Origin: DATDEW01 sp046590205
GTDB lineage: Bacteria > Bacteroidota > Ignavibacteria > Palsa-1295
Direction: 5' to 3'
Assembly (NCBI GenBank): GCA_046590205.1
Contig: JBKJTT010000025.1
Span: 1-58,467, forward strand
Length of the DNA stretch: 58,467 bases
Each line of letters starts with the position of its first letter. Position 1 is the stretch's first letter. The notes beneath the pieces were generated by a model. It was given only the letters and a program-made list of their open reading frames with translations. It searched no databases and had not been told where the DNA came from. Shown here piece after piece: positions 9,420-17,985 of this stretch. Made by a program: the position numbers and the translations under genes.

Positions 9420-11999
9420 ATGAGAAAGCAGATTTTAGTACTTATTGCATTAGTCTCTTTTACGGGTGTCAGCTTTGCACAGCGCACCCAACCGCAAGAA
9501 ACAAAAAGCCAGTTTGGTCGCCGGGCTGCAAAGATACCTCAATCCGACAAAGATACTGGACTTGTCTACAACGAAGCGCGGATGAAGCGTGCCGCCGCAC
9601 AATATTTTTATGACCTCCGTACGAGTGGCGAGGTAAAAGACCTTGCTCTTATCGAAAAGATCGGATATGACCAGTTCAAAAAAGTGCAGGGAGCTGTTGC
9701 ACTTAAGCAGCAATCAATACCAGTTTGGGAGCAAGTTGGCGGAGATCAAGATGGGCACAATTCCGGCAGAAGCCGCTCAATGGCATTTAAGGGGACAAAT
9801 ACTCTCTATGTAGCGTATGCACAAGGTGGAATTTGGAAGACTGATAACATCAACGACCAGCAGCCAACATGGGTATGTCTCACCGATAAGTTTGAGAGCA
9901 TCGCATTCGGAGCTATTATTGCTGACCCTCGTAACGGAGATGTAGTCTATGCCGGTACGGGTGAAGCGGAAGGAGATAATTTCATGGAACCACCGGGAGC
10001 CGGACTCTTTAAAACTACTGACGGCGGATTAAACTGGTTCAAAATTTTAGGTACTGATACCCTCGGCGTTCGCTGTTCAGAAATGGTGATTAACCCTAAA
10101 AACCCAGACATTCTTTATATTGCGACAGGGACCTCAAAAGCAACTTCAGCCGGTGCAACTTCCGGCGGTGTTGTCAAGTCAACAGACGCAGGCGCGACAT
10201 GGCAAATATCAACACTGACGGGATTTTCACCGCTTGATATTGATATTGACCCCGAAGATACAGCTCGCCTCTATGTCAGCGGATTCGGGAAGATATTTCG
10301 CTCTACAAATTCAGGCGGAAGTTGGCAGCAGTTGACTACAGGACTTCCTACAGCATCCGTAGGTCGAATCGAGCTTGCGATCTCACCGTCTGCACCTAAT
10401 CTTATTTATGCAAGTATTGGCAAGTCGAATGATTCTACTCTTGGGCTTTGGCTTTCAACTGATAGAGGAGATACCTGGAAGACACTATCAGGCACAACCT
10501 CCTCGTCTGCAAAGCAATGGCTTGGGATGCAAGCACGATATGCAACCGGTATCGTAGTTCACCCGACAATACCGAGACAAGTTTTCTTGGGCGGCTTGGA
10601 TATTTGGCGTACAAATGACAGTGGAAAAACTTTCCAGAGGTTAACCGAGTGGTTTACTGACATTAATAATAATAATTACTCACACGCTGACGTGCATAAT
10701 ATGTACTATACCAATGGTGCATTGTACGTGAATAATGATGGTGGGATGAGCATAGCAAAGAACTCTGGTGCGATATATAACACTACAGTTAATAAGGGTA
10801 TCGCAACGCTGCAATTCGTACATGTTGATGCTGATAAAGCATTTACGTTCGTACTTGGTGGTACCCAGGATAATGGCACGAACCATGCGCTAACAACAGA
10901 TAAACAATTCATTGAAAGCCGCGGGGGCGATGGCGGGTATGTTCATATTTCGCAAGATGCACCTAATGTCTGGTATTCCGAATATGTGTTTGGGGAAATG
11001 TTTAAGACGCAAGCAGGTCTGCCCGAGGGTCCTTGGCAGCCAATGGATCCCCCGTTCAAAGGTGCTGCAAAGTTCTATATGCCATACGACTTTGATGCCA
11101 CAGGCACATTTGGGATTGCTGGAGCGGGGAGTTTATATATAACTCAATCTGGTGGTGCAGGTGCGAGTGCATGGACAAAAATATCTACTCCAAGTATTAG
11201 CAATGCCACTGCGGTTCACGTCTATCCAAGCGACCCAACCTTCATGTGGGCTTCAAGCGGTTCAAGTTTTTATCGTAGTGTTGATGCAGGTACGACATTC
11301 ACAAAGGGTACAACAAACCCTGCCGGTGCAAGTACAATTACAGGCGTAGTTGCAGACCCATCAAATCCATCGAATGTTTGGATATGCTCTCAAGGTACGG
11401 GTGCATCAAATAAACACGTTTATAAAAGCACGGATGGAGGTGCTACATTCACAGCGCTTCCGAATTTTCCGAATATCGGCTGTAACTGGATAGCTCGTCG
11501 CCCGTCAACTGGCGGCCTATTTGTAGCCACTGATAAGGGTGTACTTTACACTGTTGATGAAGGACAATCATGGTTCGCGCTTGAAGAGGGTATGCCAAAT
11601 GTGCAGGTCTTGACGCTAAAAGTTCGCGGCAATGATAACCAATGGCTTCTTGCAGGGACGTATGGTCGCGGTATGTTCAAGCTAAAGATAGATGAGTTAA
11701 CGAGTGTTGACCAACCCAAGACAGCCCCATCTGCTTCTGCTATTACTCTTAGTGCAGTTTCACCAAACCCAATTACCAATGGTAATGGCACAGTGAACTT
11801 CTCGCTTAATAAGAACACAGTTGTAACCGCAACGCTCTATGATGTTCTCGGAAGAACAGTAAAAATTCTTGCCAAGTCGCCATTTGTTGAAGGTAAACAT
11901 TCGCTCAACTTTACGACGAATGAACTTCCGACCGGTGCATATATTATCAGCGTAGCTGCCGATGGTGTTGCCAAGACACAGCGTATCGTTATTGAGTAA
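9420..11999 (+). CDS. T9SS-sorted beta-propeller (BNR/sortilin-like) protein
   Basis: The start is ATG 9420, which gives the signal peptide MRKQILVLIALVSFTGVSFAQ; a longer in-frame reading from 9330 adds 30 residues that spoil it. The 859-aa product carries repeated Asp-box motifs (TTDGGLNWFK, STDAGATWQIS, STNSGGSWQQL, STDRGDTWKTL, SVDAGTTFTKG, STDGGATFTAL) that mark a sortilin/Ycf48-like beta-propeller, and ends in a T9SS sorting domain (SPNPITNGNGTVNF, ATLYDVLGRTVKIL, LPTGAYIISV). Such proteins are exported; the ligand or substrate is unknown. A strong terminator follows. Confidence 0.88.
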   Translation: MRKQILVLIALVSFTGVSFAQRTQPQETKSQFGRRAAKIPQSDKDTGLVYNEARMKRAAAQYFYDLRTSGEVKDLALIEKIGYDQFKKVQGAVALKQQSIPVWEQVGGDQDGHNSGRSRSMAFKGTNTLYVAYAQGGIWKTDNINDQQPTWVCLTDKFESIAFGAIIADPRNGDVVYAGTGEAEGDNFMEPPGAGLFKTTDGGLNWFKILGTDTLGVRCSEMVINPKNPDILYIATGTSKATSAGATSGGVVKSTDAGATWQISTLTGFSPLDIDIDPEDTARLYVSGFGKIFRSTNSGGSWQQLTTGLPTASVGRIELAISPSAPNLIYASIGKSNDSTLGLWLSTDRGDTWKTLSGTTSSSAKQWLGMQARYATGIVVHPTIPRQVFLGGLDIWRTNDSGKTFQRLTEWFTDINNNNYSHADVHNMYYTNGALYVNNDGGMSIAKNSGAIYNTTVNKGIATLQFVHVDADKAFTFVLGGTQDNGTNHALTTDKQFIESRGGDGGYVHISQDAPNVWYSEYVFGEMFKTQAGLPEGPWQPMDPPFKGAAKFYMPYDFDATGTFGIAGAGSLYITQSGGAGASAWTKISTPSISNATAVHVYPSDPTFMWASSGSSFYRSVDAGTTFTKGTTNPAGASTITGVVADPSNPSNVWICSQGTGASNKHVYKSTDGGATFTALPNFPNIGCNWIARRPSTGGLFVATDKGVLYTVDEGQSWFALEEGMPNVQVLTLKVRGNDNQWLLAGTYGRGMFKLKIDELTSVDQPKTAPSASAITLSAVSPNPITNGNGTVNFSLNKNTVVTATLYDVLGRTVKILAKSPFVEGKHSLNFTTNELPTGAYIISVAADGVAKTQRIVIE

Positions 12000-12020
12000 G
12001 TCATAGCGCGGATATTTTCT

Positions 12021-12050
12021 AAAAGGGTACATCTATTGATGTACCCTTTT
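12021..12050 (+). terminator. Rho-independent terminator
   Basis: A 13-bp perfect stem (12021-12033 with 12038-12050) with a TATT loop is followed by CTTTTTG. The A-rich 5' arm and T-rich 3' arm could also act in reverse. Confidence 0.9.
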
Positions 12051-12120
12051 CTTTTTGACATTTCCTTCCCGTTTCTCGTTACTAAACCTACGAAACAGGT
12101 GAGGGTAAGATAGATAGTTG

Positions 12121-12900
12121 ATGGGCAAAGTAATTACAGTAGCCAACCAAAAAGGCGGAGTAGGGAAGACAACAACGGCTGTGAACCTCGCGGCATCGCT
12201 TGCGATGAGCGGATTCAGGACGCTACTTATCGATATTGATTCGCAGGCAAACGCCACAAGCGGACTAGGTATCGAGTCAAAAGCCCTCCCCAAAACTATT
12301 TATGATGTTCTCGTCGGTGCTTCAACAGCTGCGGAAACCATCATCGATACAAAGCTGCCAAATCTATCGCTTTTACCAAGTCATATTAATCTTGTCGGTG
12401 CGGAGATAGAGCTTGTTGAGGTTGAGAACCGCGAACAGGTTATGGCAAGGGCATTGCATCCTATTCGTGATAAGTACGATTATCTTCTTATTGATTGCCC
12501 GCCATCGCTTTCTCTTCTGACACTTAATGCCTTGACGGCAAGTGATAGTGTTCTTATTCCTGTTCAATGCGAATATTATGCTCTCGAAGGGTTAGGGCAA
12601 TTACTGAATACGATAAATATCGTCAAGAAGCATTTGAACCCAAAGCTTGATATTGAAGGAGTGTTGCTCACGATGTTTGATGGTCGCTTGCGGCTTTCGA
12701 ATCAGGTTGTCGGCGAAGTGCAGAGATACTTTGGCGAGAAGGTATTTAAAACTATTATCTCGCGAAACGTGCGTCTCTCGGAAGCGCCGAGCTTTGGGCT
12801 CCCTGTCGTTATGTATGATGCGCATAGCGCAGGAGCAAAAAATTATACAGAGCTTACCAAAGAGCTTATCGAACGTAACCCTGCACTAAAGAAAAAATAG
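12121..12900 (+). CDS. parA: ParA/Soj chromosome-partitioning ATPase
   Basis: ParA is a deviant Walker ATPase that binds DNA and moves ParB-parS complexes during chromosome segregation. The 259-aa protein opens with MGKVITVANQKGGVGKTTT (deviant Walker A at about 11-18) and has LLIDIDSQANATSGLG and the Walker B region YLLIDCPPSLSLLTLNAL. The start is ATG 12121; a TTG three bases earlier is also in frame. parB follows after 45 bases, the standard chromosomal order. Confidence 0.96.
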   Translation: MGKVITVANQKGGVGKTTTAVNLAASLAMSGFRTLLIDIDSQANATSGLGIESKALPKTIYDVLVGASTAAETIIDTKLPNLSLLPSHINLVGAEIELVEVENREQVMARALHPIRDKYDYLLIDCPPSLSLLTLNALTASDSVLIPVQCEYYALEGLGQLLNTINIVKKHLNPKLDIEGVLLTMFDGRLRLSNQVVGEVQRYFGEKVFKTIISRNVRLSEAPSFGLPVVMYDAHSAGAKNYTELTKELIERNPALKKK

Positions 12901-12945
12901 TGCGGTAAAATAGTATGCTCGCTTTGGGCGAGTGAAAGGCACAGT

Positions 12946-13890
12946 ATGTCCAAAACAAAAATGGTGCTTGGTAAAGGGCTTGGGGCATTGATTCCGGGTG
13001 CATCGAGCCATGATGAAAATCAGAGAGATGTCAGTACACTCATCGAAGAGCGAGTAGTTGATGTGCCCTATATTGACATCAAACTTATCAGCCCGAACCC
13101 ACAACAACCGCGAAAAGATTTTCCCGAGCAAGAGCTTGCAGAACTTACGGAGTCTATTCGTGAGCATGGCATCATTCAGCCGGTAACAGTTCGTAAAGTT
13201 GGCTCGCGATATGAGCTTATCACCGGTGAACGCCGACTCCGTGCATCCGAACGTGCCGGTCTTCTCAAGATACCTGCGTTCGTACTGAATGTTGATACTG
13301 ATCGTAAGATGCTTGAGCTTGCTATCATCGAGAACGTTCAGCGGCAGGACCTCAACCCAATAGATGAAGCGGAATCGTATCGCCGCTTGATTGATGAATG
13401 CGGCTTGAAACAAGAAGAAGTAGCAGAGCGAATTGCAAAAGATAGAACGACTGTCTCAAATTTTCTTCGTCTGCTTCGTTTGCCCGCAGAGATCAAAGAA
13501 TCACTGCGTAAGGGTGAACTTGGTATGGGACATGCAAAAGCCATCATGGTTATTTCCGATGCAGCCCATCAAATCACATTGTGGCGACAGGCGGTTAATG
13601 AAAACTATTCAGTTCGCAAACTCGAAGAACTCGCCCGCCGCGTGGCACTTGACCATGCTGCAACTAACGGAGAAACCGCTCGTAAGCGAGCAGGGAGACC
13701 GCTCAAGTCGAGCGGTGATGCTTCAAACGGAGTATACATCCCGATAGAGAACGAATTGAAGCAGAAGCTTAAGACACAGGTTCGTATCCGCACAAAAGAG
13801 AACGGGCATGGGGATATCAACATAGAATACTATTCAAGTGATGAACTCGAGCGGCTCACGGATATACTGTTATCAATAAAAGCGGAATAA
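12946..13890 (+). CDS. parB: ParB/Spo0J chromosome-partitioning protein
   Basis: ParB binds parS, loads CTP and slides as a clamp, recruiting ParA and SMC. The 314-aa product has the N-terminal KGLGALIP motif, the CTP-binding region PQQPRKDF (about 53-60) and ITGERRLRASERAG (92-105), and a helix-turn-helix (KQEEVAERIAKDRTTVSNFLR, about 150-170). A basic linker and C-terminal dimerisation domain follow. No exact parS (TGTTTCACGTGAAACA) was seen in the window. Confidence 0.96.
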   Translation: MSKTKMVLGKGLGALIPGASSHDENQRDVSTLIEERVVDVPYIDIKLISPNPQQPRKDFPEQELAELTESIREHGIIQPVTVRKVGSRYELITGERRLRASERAGLLKIPAFVLNVDTDRKMLELAIIENVQRQDLNPIDEAESYRRLIDECGLKQEEVAERIAKDRTTVSNFLRLLRLPAEIKESLRKGELGMGHAKAIMVISDAAHQITLWRQAVNENYSVRKLEELARRVALDHAATNGETARKRAGRPLKSSGDASNGVYIPIENELKQKLKTQVRIRTKENGHGDINIEYYSSDELERLTDILLSIKAE

Positions 13891-13898
13891 ATCTTTGT

Positions 13899-14279
13899 AT
13901 GTCAACGTCTATAATACTTACTCCTGACGCACCGGCACCGATCGGTCCGTATTCACAGGCGATAAAAAGTGGCAACATGCTTTTTTGTTCGGGGCAGATT
14001 CCTCTTGACCCAAAGACTGGCCAGATGAAGAATGCATCTATCGAAGAAGAAACACGTCAGGTGCTCACGAATCTTTCGGTTGTTGTATCATCAGGCGGTG
14101 CTTCTCTTGGTGATGTTGTCAAGACTACTATCTTTCTTACTGACCTCGATAACTTTGCAACAGTCAATGCAATTTATGACGAGTTCTTTGGCGCATCAAA
14201 ACCTGCTCGCAGTACTGTAGAGGTCAGTGCTTTGCCCAAAGGTGCAAATGTAGAGATTGAGTGTATCGCAATCATTTGA
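13899..14279 (+). CDS. ridA: RidA family enamine/imine deaminase
   Basis: A 126-aa RidA/YjgF protein, which hydrolyses reactive 2-aminoacrylate and related imines released by PLP enzymes. Family motifs are GPYSQAIKSGNMLFCSGQIPLDP and the C-terminal PARSTVEVSALPKGANVEIECIA, whose Arg binds the substrate carboxylate. It begins 8 bases after parB and its stop codon abuts the TTG start of the next gene. Confidence 0.95.
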   Translation: MSTSIILTPDAPAPIGPYSQAIKSGNMLFCSGQIPLDPKTGQMKNASIEEETRQVLTNLSVVVSSGGASLGDVVKTTIFLTDLDNFATVNAIYDEFFGASKPARSTVEVSALPKGANVEIECIAII

Positions 14280-14810
14280 TTGAAGGCATTTTTTATCATA
14301 TTGTTTGTCATTGTCCTTTCTGTCTCCTTACGGGCACAAGAAAAAGAAAGCAGTCCCAAAGTGAAAAAAGCTGATACGACGCGCTTCGTGATGCAGAAGG
14401 ATCCATTCCTTGCATTAGGATTATCGGCGGTAATCCCTGGTGCAGGTCAAGTCTATAACGAGCAGTGGTGGAAAACGCCAATCATCTTTGCTGCATTCGG
14501 CGGGTGTATCTATGCTGCATTATTGCAAGATCATCGTTTAAATTATACTCAAGACTCGATCAACAATCAGATATGCAGGGGTGATTATACGCAGGCTGAC
14601 CGATATACATCCGTAAGAGATTTTTATCGCGATGACCGCGACAAATTCTATATCTATGCAGGACTTGTCTATATTGCAAATCTGTTGGATGCATACATCT
14701 CGGCTCATCTTTTCGACTTCGATGTCTCCGATACAAAGACCACACCATATATCAGTGCGCCATATACTCCTGAAGAACCTTGGCGTCTTGGTCTTCGTAT
14801 GCGTTGGTAG
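14280..14810 (+). CDS. DUF5683 membrane protein
   Basis: A 176-aa protein with an N-terminal signal or anchor (FFIILFVIVLSVSLRAQ) and the DUF5683 core DPFLALGLSAVIPGAGQVYNEQWWKTP followed by IIFAAFGGCIYAALL, then a second hydrophobic helix (DKFYIYAGLVYIANLLDAYISAH). This family commonly sits near parAB in Bacteroidota; its role is unknown. The start is TTG 14280, directly after the ridA stop. Its 3' end overlaps the next gene if that gene uses the GTG at 14755. Confidence 0.85.
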   Translation: MKAFFIILFVIVLSVSLRAQEKESSPKVKKADTTRFVMQKDPFLALGLSAVIPGAGQVYNEQWWKTPIIFAAFGGCIYAALLQDHRLNYTQDSINNQICRGDYTQADRYTSVRDFYRDDRDKFYIYAGLVYIANLLDAYISAHLFDFDVSDTKTTPYISAPYTPEEPWRLGLRMRW

Positions 14811-15687
14811 TGTTCTTCTTTCCTGCTCATCTCATCTCGAACGTTCTCTTAAAAAAGTTGTAGTAGGCACACCTTCGACTCTAACTCCATCTACTACCTT
14901 CGGGAATTTTCAAGATGCAAAAGCAATAACTGCTGATGGGCTTGGGAATATCTTTGTGCTAGATAACACTGGTCCGTCTATTATCAAGTATAGTACCAGT
15001 GGTGATAGTTTAATGTCGCTCACGGGTCGAAGCTCGAATGAGTTCGGTTTTGATACTCCGCAAGACATTGACGGCTCGCTCGGTAATTTTCTTGCCGTTG
15101 CTGACTACGGTAATAACCGTATCCAGTTCTATAATCGCGATCTCATCTGGCAGTTCGGTTTTGAAGGCATCCGTGGTGTTACTCGTGACCGTCTCTTCGC
15201 TTTCCCCCTTGCAGTTTCGATGAGTGCTACCGGTGTATGTTATCTGATCGACGGTGAAGGAAAACGTGCTGTCAAACTTGCACCGCAAACATCGCAAGTG
15301 ATGCCTGTTGGTTCACTTCGGACAAGTGCGTTTGTCACCGACCCTGTTTCACTTGTTCTCGATGGCAGAGATAATACAGCCGTTCTTAACCGTGACGGTT
15401 TACTTGTTGTCATCAATCCTGTTGGTGAAGTTATTGCCGCTACTGAATTACCTGAAGTTTCTGATAAAGACAATACAAGGCGGAAAGTATCGCGAGTTGA
15501 AAGTGACATCCTCGTTGTAAATGCAACACCTGGTGTAATAGTCCGTATATCATTTGGTGATCTAACGGTAACATCTTCATATCATATTTCGGGAGCCGAT
15601 CTTGATATTCGTGGTGTTGCATATTACAGAGGTAAGCTTTACGTTCTCACACAACAGAAAGTACTAGTATGTTCGATCTCCGAGTAG
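14755..15687 (+). CDS. NHL-repeat (beta-propeller) lipoprotein
   Basis: I place the start at GTG 14755, because it gives a coherent lipoprotein signal (VRHILLKNLGVLVFVCVG then lipobox LLSC). The ATG at 14632 gives a non-hydrophobic N-terminus and overlaps the upstream gene further. The mature part has NHL-like blades (DAKAITADGLGNIFVLD, SLGNFLAVADYGNNRIQFYN, FPLAVSMSATGVCYLIDG, DIRGVAYYRGKLYVLT), so it should be a 6-bladed propeller anchored to the membrane. It overlaps DUF5683 by 56 bases and the next gene by 19. The start is the least certain part. Confidence 0.75.
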   Translation: MRHILLKNLGVLVFVCVGSVLLSCSSHLERSLKKVVVGTPSTLTPSTTFGNFQDAKAITADGLGNIFVLDNTGPSIIKYSTSGDSLMSLTGRSSNEFGFDTPQDIDGSLGNFLAVADYGNNRIQFYNRDLIWQFGFEGIRGVTRDRLFAFPLAVSMSATGVCYLIDGEGKRAVKLAPQTSQVMPVGSLRTSAFVTDPVSLVLDGRDNTAVLNRDGLLVVINPVGEVIAATELPEVSDKDNTRRKVSRVESDILVVNATPGVIVRISFGDLTVTSSYHISGADLDIRGVAYYRGKLYVLTQQKVLVCSISE

Positions 15688-16379
15688 AGACAAATGTACC
15701 TTCGTATGAACGTCGTGTCTCGCGGCGTGAACTCTTCAACTTTATCGCCGATGGTGAAGGACCTCGTATCGAGTTTAAGCGGCATTTTACTTCCCCCGAA
15801 AAGATAGCCAAAGAAATGATTGCCTTTGCCAACTCAAAAGGCGGCATTATCATATTTGGTGTGGATGACAATAGAACCATCGTCGGTGTAGAGAGCGAAA
15901 AATCCGAACTCGCCGAGATAGAACATACTGCTGAATTCCTTTGCGACCCGCCTATCGAAGTCCACGTTGATATTATTCGCTTTGATAGCCGCCACGACCT
16001 TATCGCTGTTAGTGTCCCAGAAAGTAAAGATAAACCTCACACATTAGTAGAGTATGATAAGTCCGGCAAACGGGTACATTGCAAGCAGCAAGGATTTGTA
16101 CGAATTGGGGAAAAGTCAGTTCAAGCAAGTGATGAGGTAATGCGTTTTATGCGGTCTGCCTCACCTGATGCGCCGCCGATGCAGATAACATTCGGGCATA
16201 ACGAGAAGATGCTTGTTGATTATCTCCATAAATACGAGAAGATTACCGTCGCTGAATTTGCAGACCTTGTCAATATCTCTCGTTCTCGTGCTGCAAAGAT
16301 ACTTGTTGATCTTGTTCGGGCTGGAGTAGTCTTAATGCATACCTTCGAGATGAAGGAGTTCTATACCTTATCGGTATGA
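15669..16379 (+). CDS. AlbA_2 (Schlafen-type) domain protein with winged helix
   Basis: 236 aa. The AlbA_2 domain of putative DNA- or RNA-binding regulators is at about 17-150: EGPRIEFKRHFTSPEKIAKEMIAFANSKGG, then IIIFGVDDNRTIVG and later QGFVRIGEKS. The C-terminus (about 180-236) is a helix-turn-helix (ITVAEFADLVNISRSRAAKILVDLVRAGVV). The gene starts inside the preceding lipoprotein gene, so it is probably the last gene of the parAB cluster. It converges with rluB, overlapping it by 12 bases. The target is unknown. Confidence 0.85.
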   Translation: MFDLRVETNVPSYERRVSRRELFNFIADGEGPRIEFKRHFTSPEKIAKEMIAFANSKGGIIIFGVDDNRTIVGVESEKSELAEIEHTAEFLCDPPIEVHVDIIRFDSRHDLIAVSVPESKDKPHTLVEYDKSGKRVHCKQQGFVRIGEKSVQASDEVMRFMRSASPDAPPMQITFGHNEKMLVDYLHKYEKITVAEFADLVNISRSRAAKILVDLVRAGVVLMHTFEMKEFYTLSV

Positions 16380-17210
16380 TTCTTCGATACCTACAAGACG
16401 TTTAAGACGTCTGACTTCGGTCGGAGTGAGCGTCCTAACATCACCACGCTTCATGCCTGAATGTGATATTCCTGCGAAGACAGTTCTATCAAGCTTTCTC
16501 ACATCGTAACCGAATGCCTCAAAGAGTCGGCGAACCTCGCGGTACTTTCCTTCTTTGATAACTACTGTTACATCTTTGGTATCTTTCTTTGATACAGCCA
16601 AATAAATAGCGGAAGTAATATTCCCTCTGCCGATATCAACTCCGCCCTTTGCGATCTTCTCAGCATCTTTGAGTAGAAGTGGTTTATCAAGCGTAACATG
16701 ATACTCACGTTCGATTTCATATTTTGGATGCGTCAGGCGAAGTGTAAGTTCACCATCGTTCGTCAGTAGCAGTACACCTGTTGTATTTCTATCGAGACGA
16801 CCGACAGGGTAGATGCGGTCATGAGTCTTTACATAATCAAGAACCGTCGTGCGTCCTATTTCATCTTTGACAGTTGTTATCGTATCCTTTGGTTTATTGA
16901 GCACGAGATACAGATTTCGTGCTCGTAGCGAGACGATCTTTCCGTCAACCAGTACTCGGTCTTTGAGCGGATTAATTTGGACTCCGAGTTCGGTAACGAG
17001 TTTACTATTAACCTTGACCTTGCCGAGTTTAATGAGTTCATCAGCTCTGCGACGCGAGGAAATACCTGCCGATGAGATGTAATGATTAAGCCGCATGGAA
17101 TTTCCCTGCGGTTTCGGTGCGGTCTTTGCTGCTGCTGCGGGGCGCGCTTTAGGCGAGCTCTTCGGCTTGAGCGGCCTCGGCGAGAGCTTCAGTGTTTTCT
17201 TCTTTATCAA
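16368..17210 (-). CDS. rluB: Ribosomal large-subunit pseudouridine synthase B family
   Basis: RluB-type enzymes convert a uridine of 23S rRNA to pseudouridine. An S4 RNA-binding domain (MRLNHYISSAGISSRRRADE, from about 39) is followed by the catalytic domain with GRLDRNTTG (nucleophile Asp about 140) and LTHPKYEIEREYHV. The first 38 residues are a K/P/A-rich basic tail. I keep the TTG start at 17210 because GAGG stands 9 nt ahead of it and the tail is typical of the family; ATG 17096 is the alternative. From 17210 the gene overlaps scpB by 62 bases. Confidence 0.93.
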   Translation of the reverse strand: MIKKKTLKLSPRPLKPKSSPKARPAAAAKTAPKPQGNSMRLNHYISSAGISSRRRADELIKLGKVKVNSKLVTELGVQINPLKDRVLVDGKIVSLRARNLYLVLNKPKDTITTVKDEIGRTTVLDYVKTHDRIYPVGRLDRNTTGVLLLTNDGELTLRLTHPKYEIEREYHVTLDKPLLLKDAEKIAKGGVDIGRGNITSAIYLAVSKKDTKDVTVVIKEGKYREVRRLFEAFGYDVRKLDRTVFAGISHSGMKRGDVRTLTPTEVRRLKRLVGIEESYR

Positions 17211-17937
17211 CTGCGATTACCTCATCAACGGTGATACTATCGGATGCGTCGGGGTCAACAAATTCATCGGCTGCTTCATCAAGTGTAGTTGCCTTGACCG
17301 ATTCGTCCTTCATCATTTCCTCTATTTCGCGGGGCTTCGGAAGGTCTTTGACTGACGGCAATCCGAAATGGCGGAGGAAATCATCGGTTGTTCCATAAAG
17401 CAACGGTCTGCCGACTGATTCGGAGCGTCCCGTGATAGTAATAAGATTTTTTTCTAAAAGAGATTTAAGAACTTCGTCGCAGTTCACACCGCGAATGTTC
17501 TCAACATCGGGTTTTGAGACGGGCTGCTTGTATGCAATAATTGCAAGTGTCTCAAGCGCGGCACCCGATAGGCGGCGGCGGGATTTCTCTTTGTAAAGAC
17601 GCGATACAAAAACCGCGTAATCCGGTTTTGTAGCAAATTGGTATCCGCCTGCTATATCAACGATGTGATACGGCGATTCACCCGAAACAAGCCGAGTATT
17701 AATTTGCTCAATGGCAGTCTTTATTGTAGAGAGTTCAAGCGTCTTCCGCTTACGGGAAGTCTGCTCTTCTTCGGGTTGGTCAAGTAAAGGTGTATCGCCT
17801 GTAAGCGTTGCAGGGCGGTGTTCTTCGCCAAGAAGAAGTGAGCGAAGCTCTGCCGCTGAAAGCGGGTCATCACTGGCGAAAATTAGCGCCTCTGTAGCGG
17901 CGGCAATGGATTCGGGGCTGTCGTAATCGAGTCTCAT
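17149..17937 (-). CDS. scpB: Segregation and condensation protein B
   Basis: ScpB binds the kleisin ScpA and SMC to form bacterial condensin. The 262-aa protein has the winged-helix pair: ESIAAATEALIFASDDPLSAAELRSLL at the N-terminus, and SGAALETLAIIAYKQPVSKPDVENIRGV in the middle (about 140-170), then GRPLLYGTTDDFLRHFGLPSVKDLP. The last 60 residues are a strongly acidic tail, longer than usual. It shares an operon with scpA, but two unrelated genes lie between them. Confidence 0.95.
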   Translation of the reverse strand: MRLDYDSPESIAAATEALIFASDDPLSAAELRSLLLGEEHRPATLTGDTPLLDQPEEEQTSRKRKTLELSTIKTAIEQINTRLVSGESPYHIVDIAGGYQFATKPDYAVFVSRLYKEKSRRRLSGAALETLAIIAYKQPVSKPDVENIRGVNCDEVLKSLLEKNLITITGRSESVGRPLLYGTTDDFLRHFGLPSVKDLPKPREIEEMMKDESVKATTLDEAADEFVDPDASDSITVDEVIAVDKEENTEALAEAAQAEELA

Positions 17938-17985
17938 ATCGTGCTCGTTCTAACAATGATATAACGGGTTACGGTGCCGTCTTCT

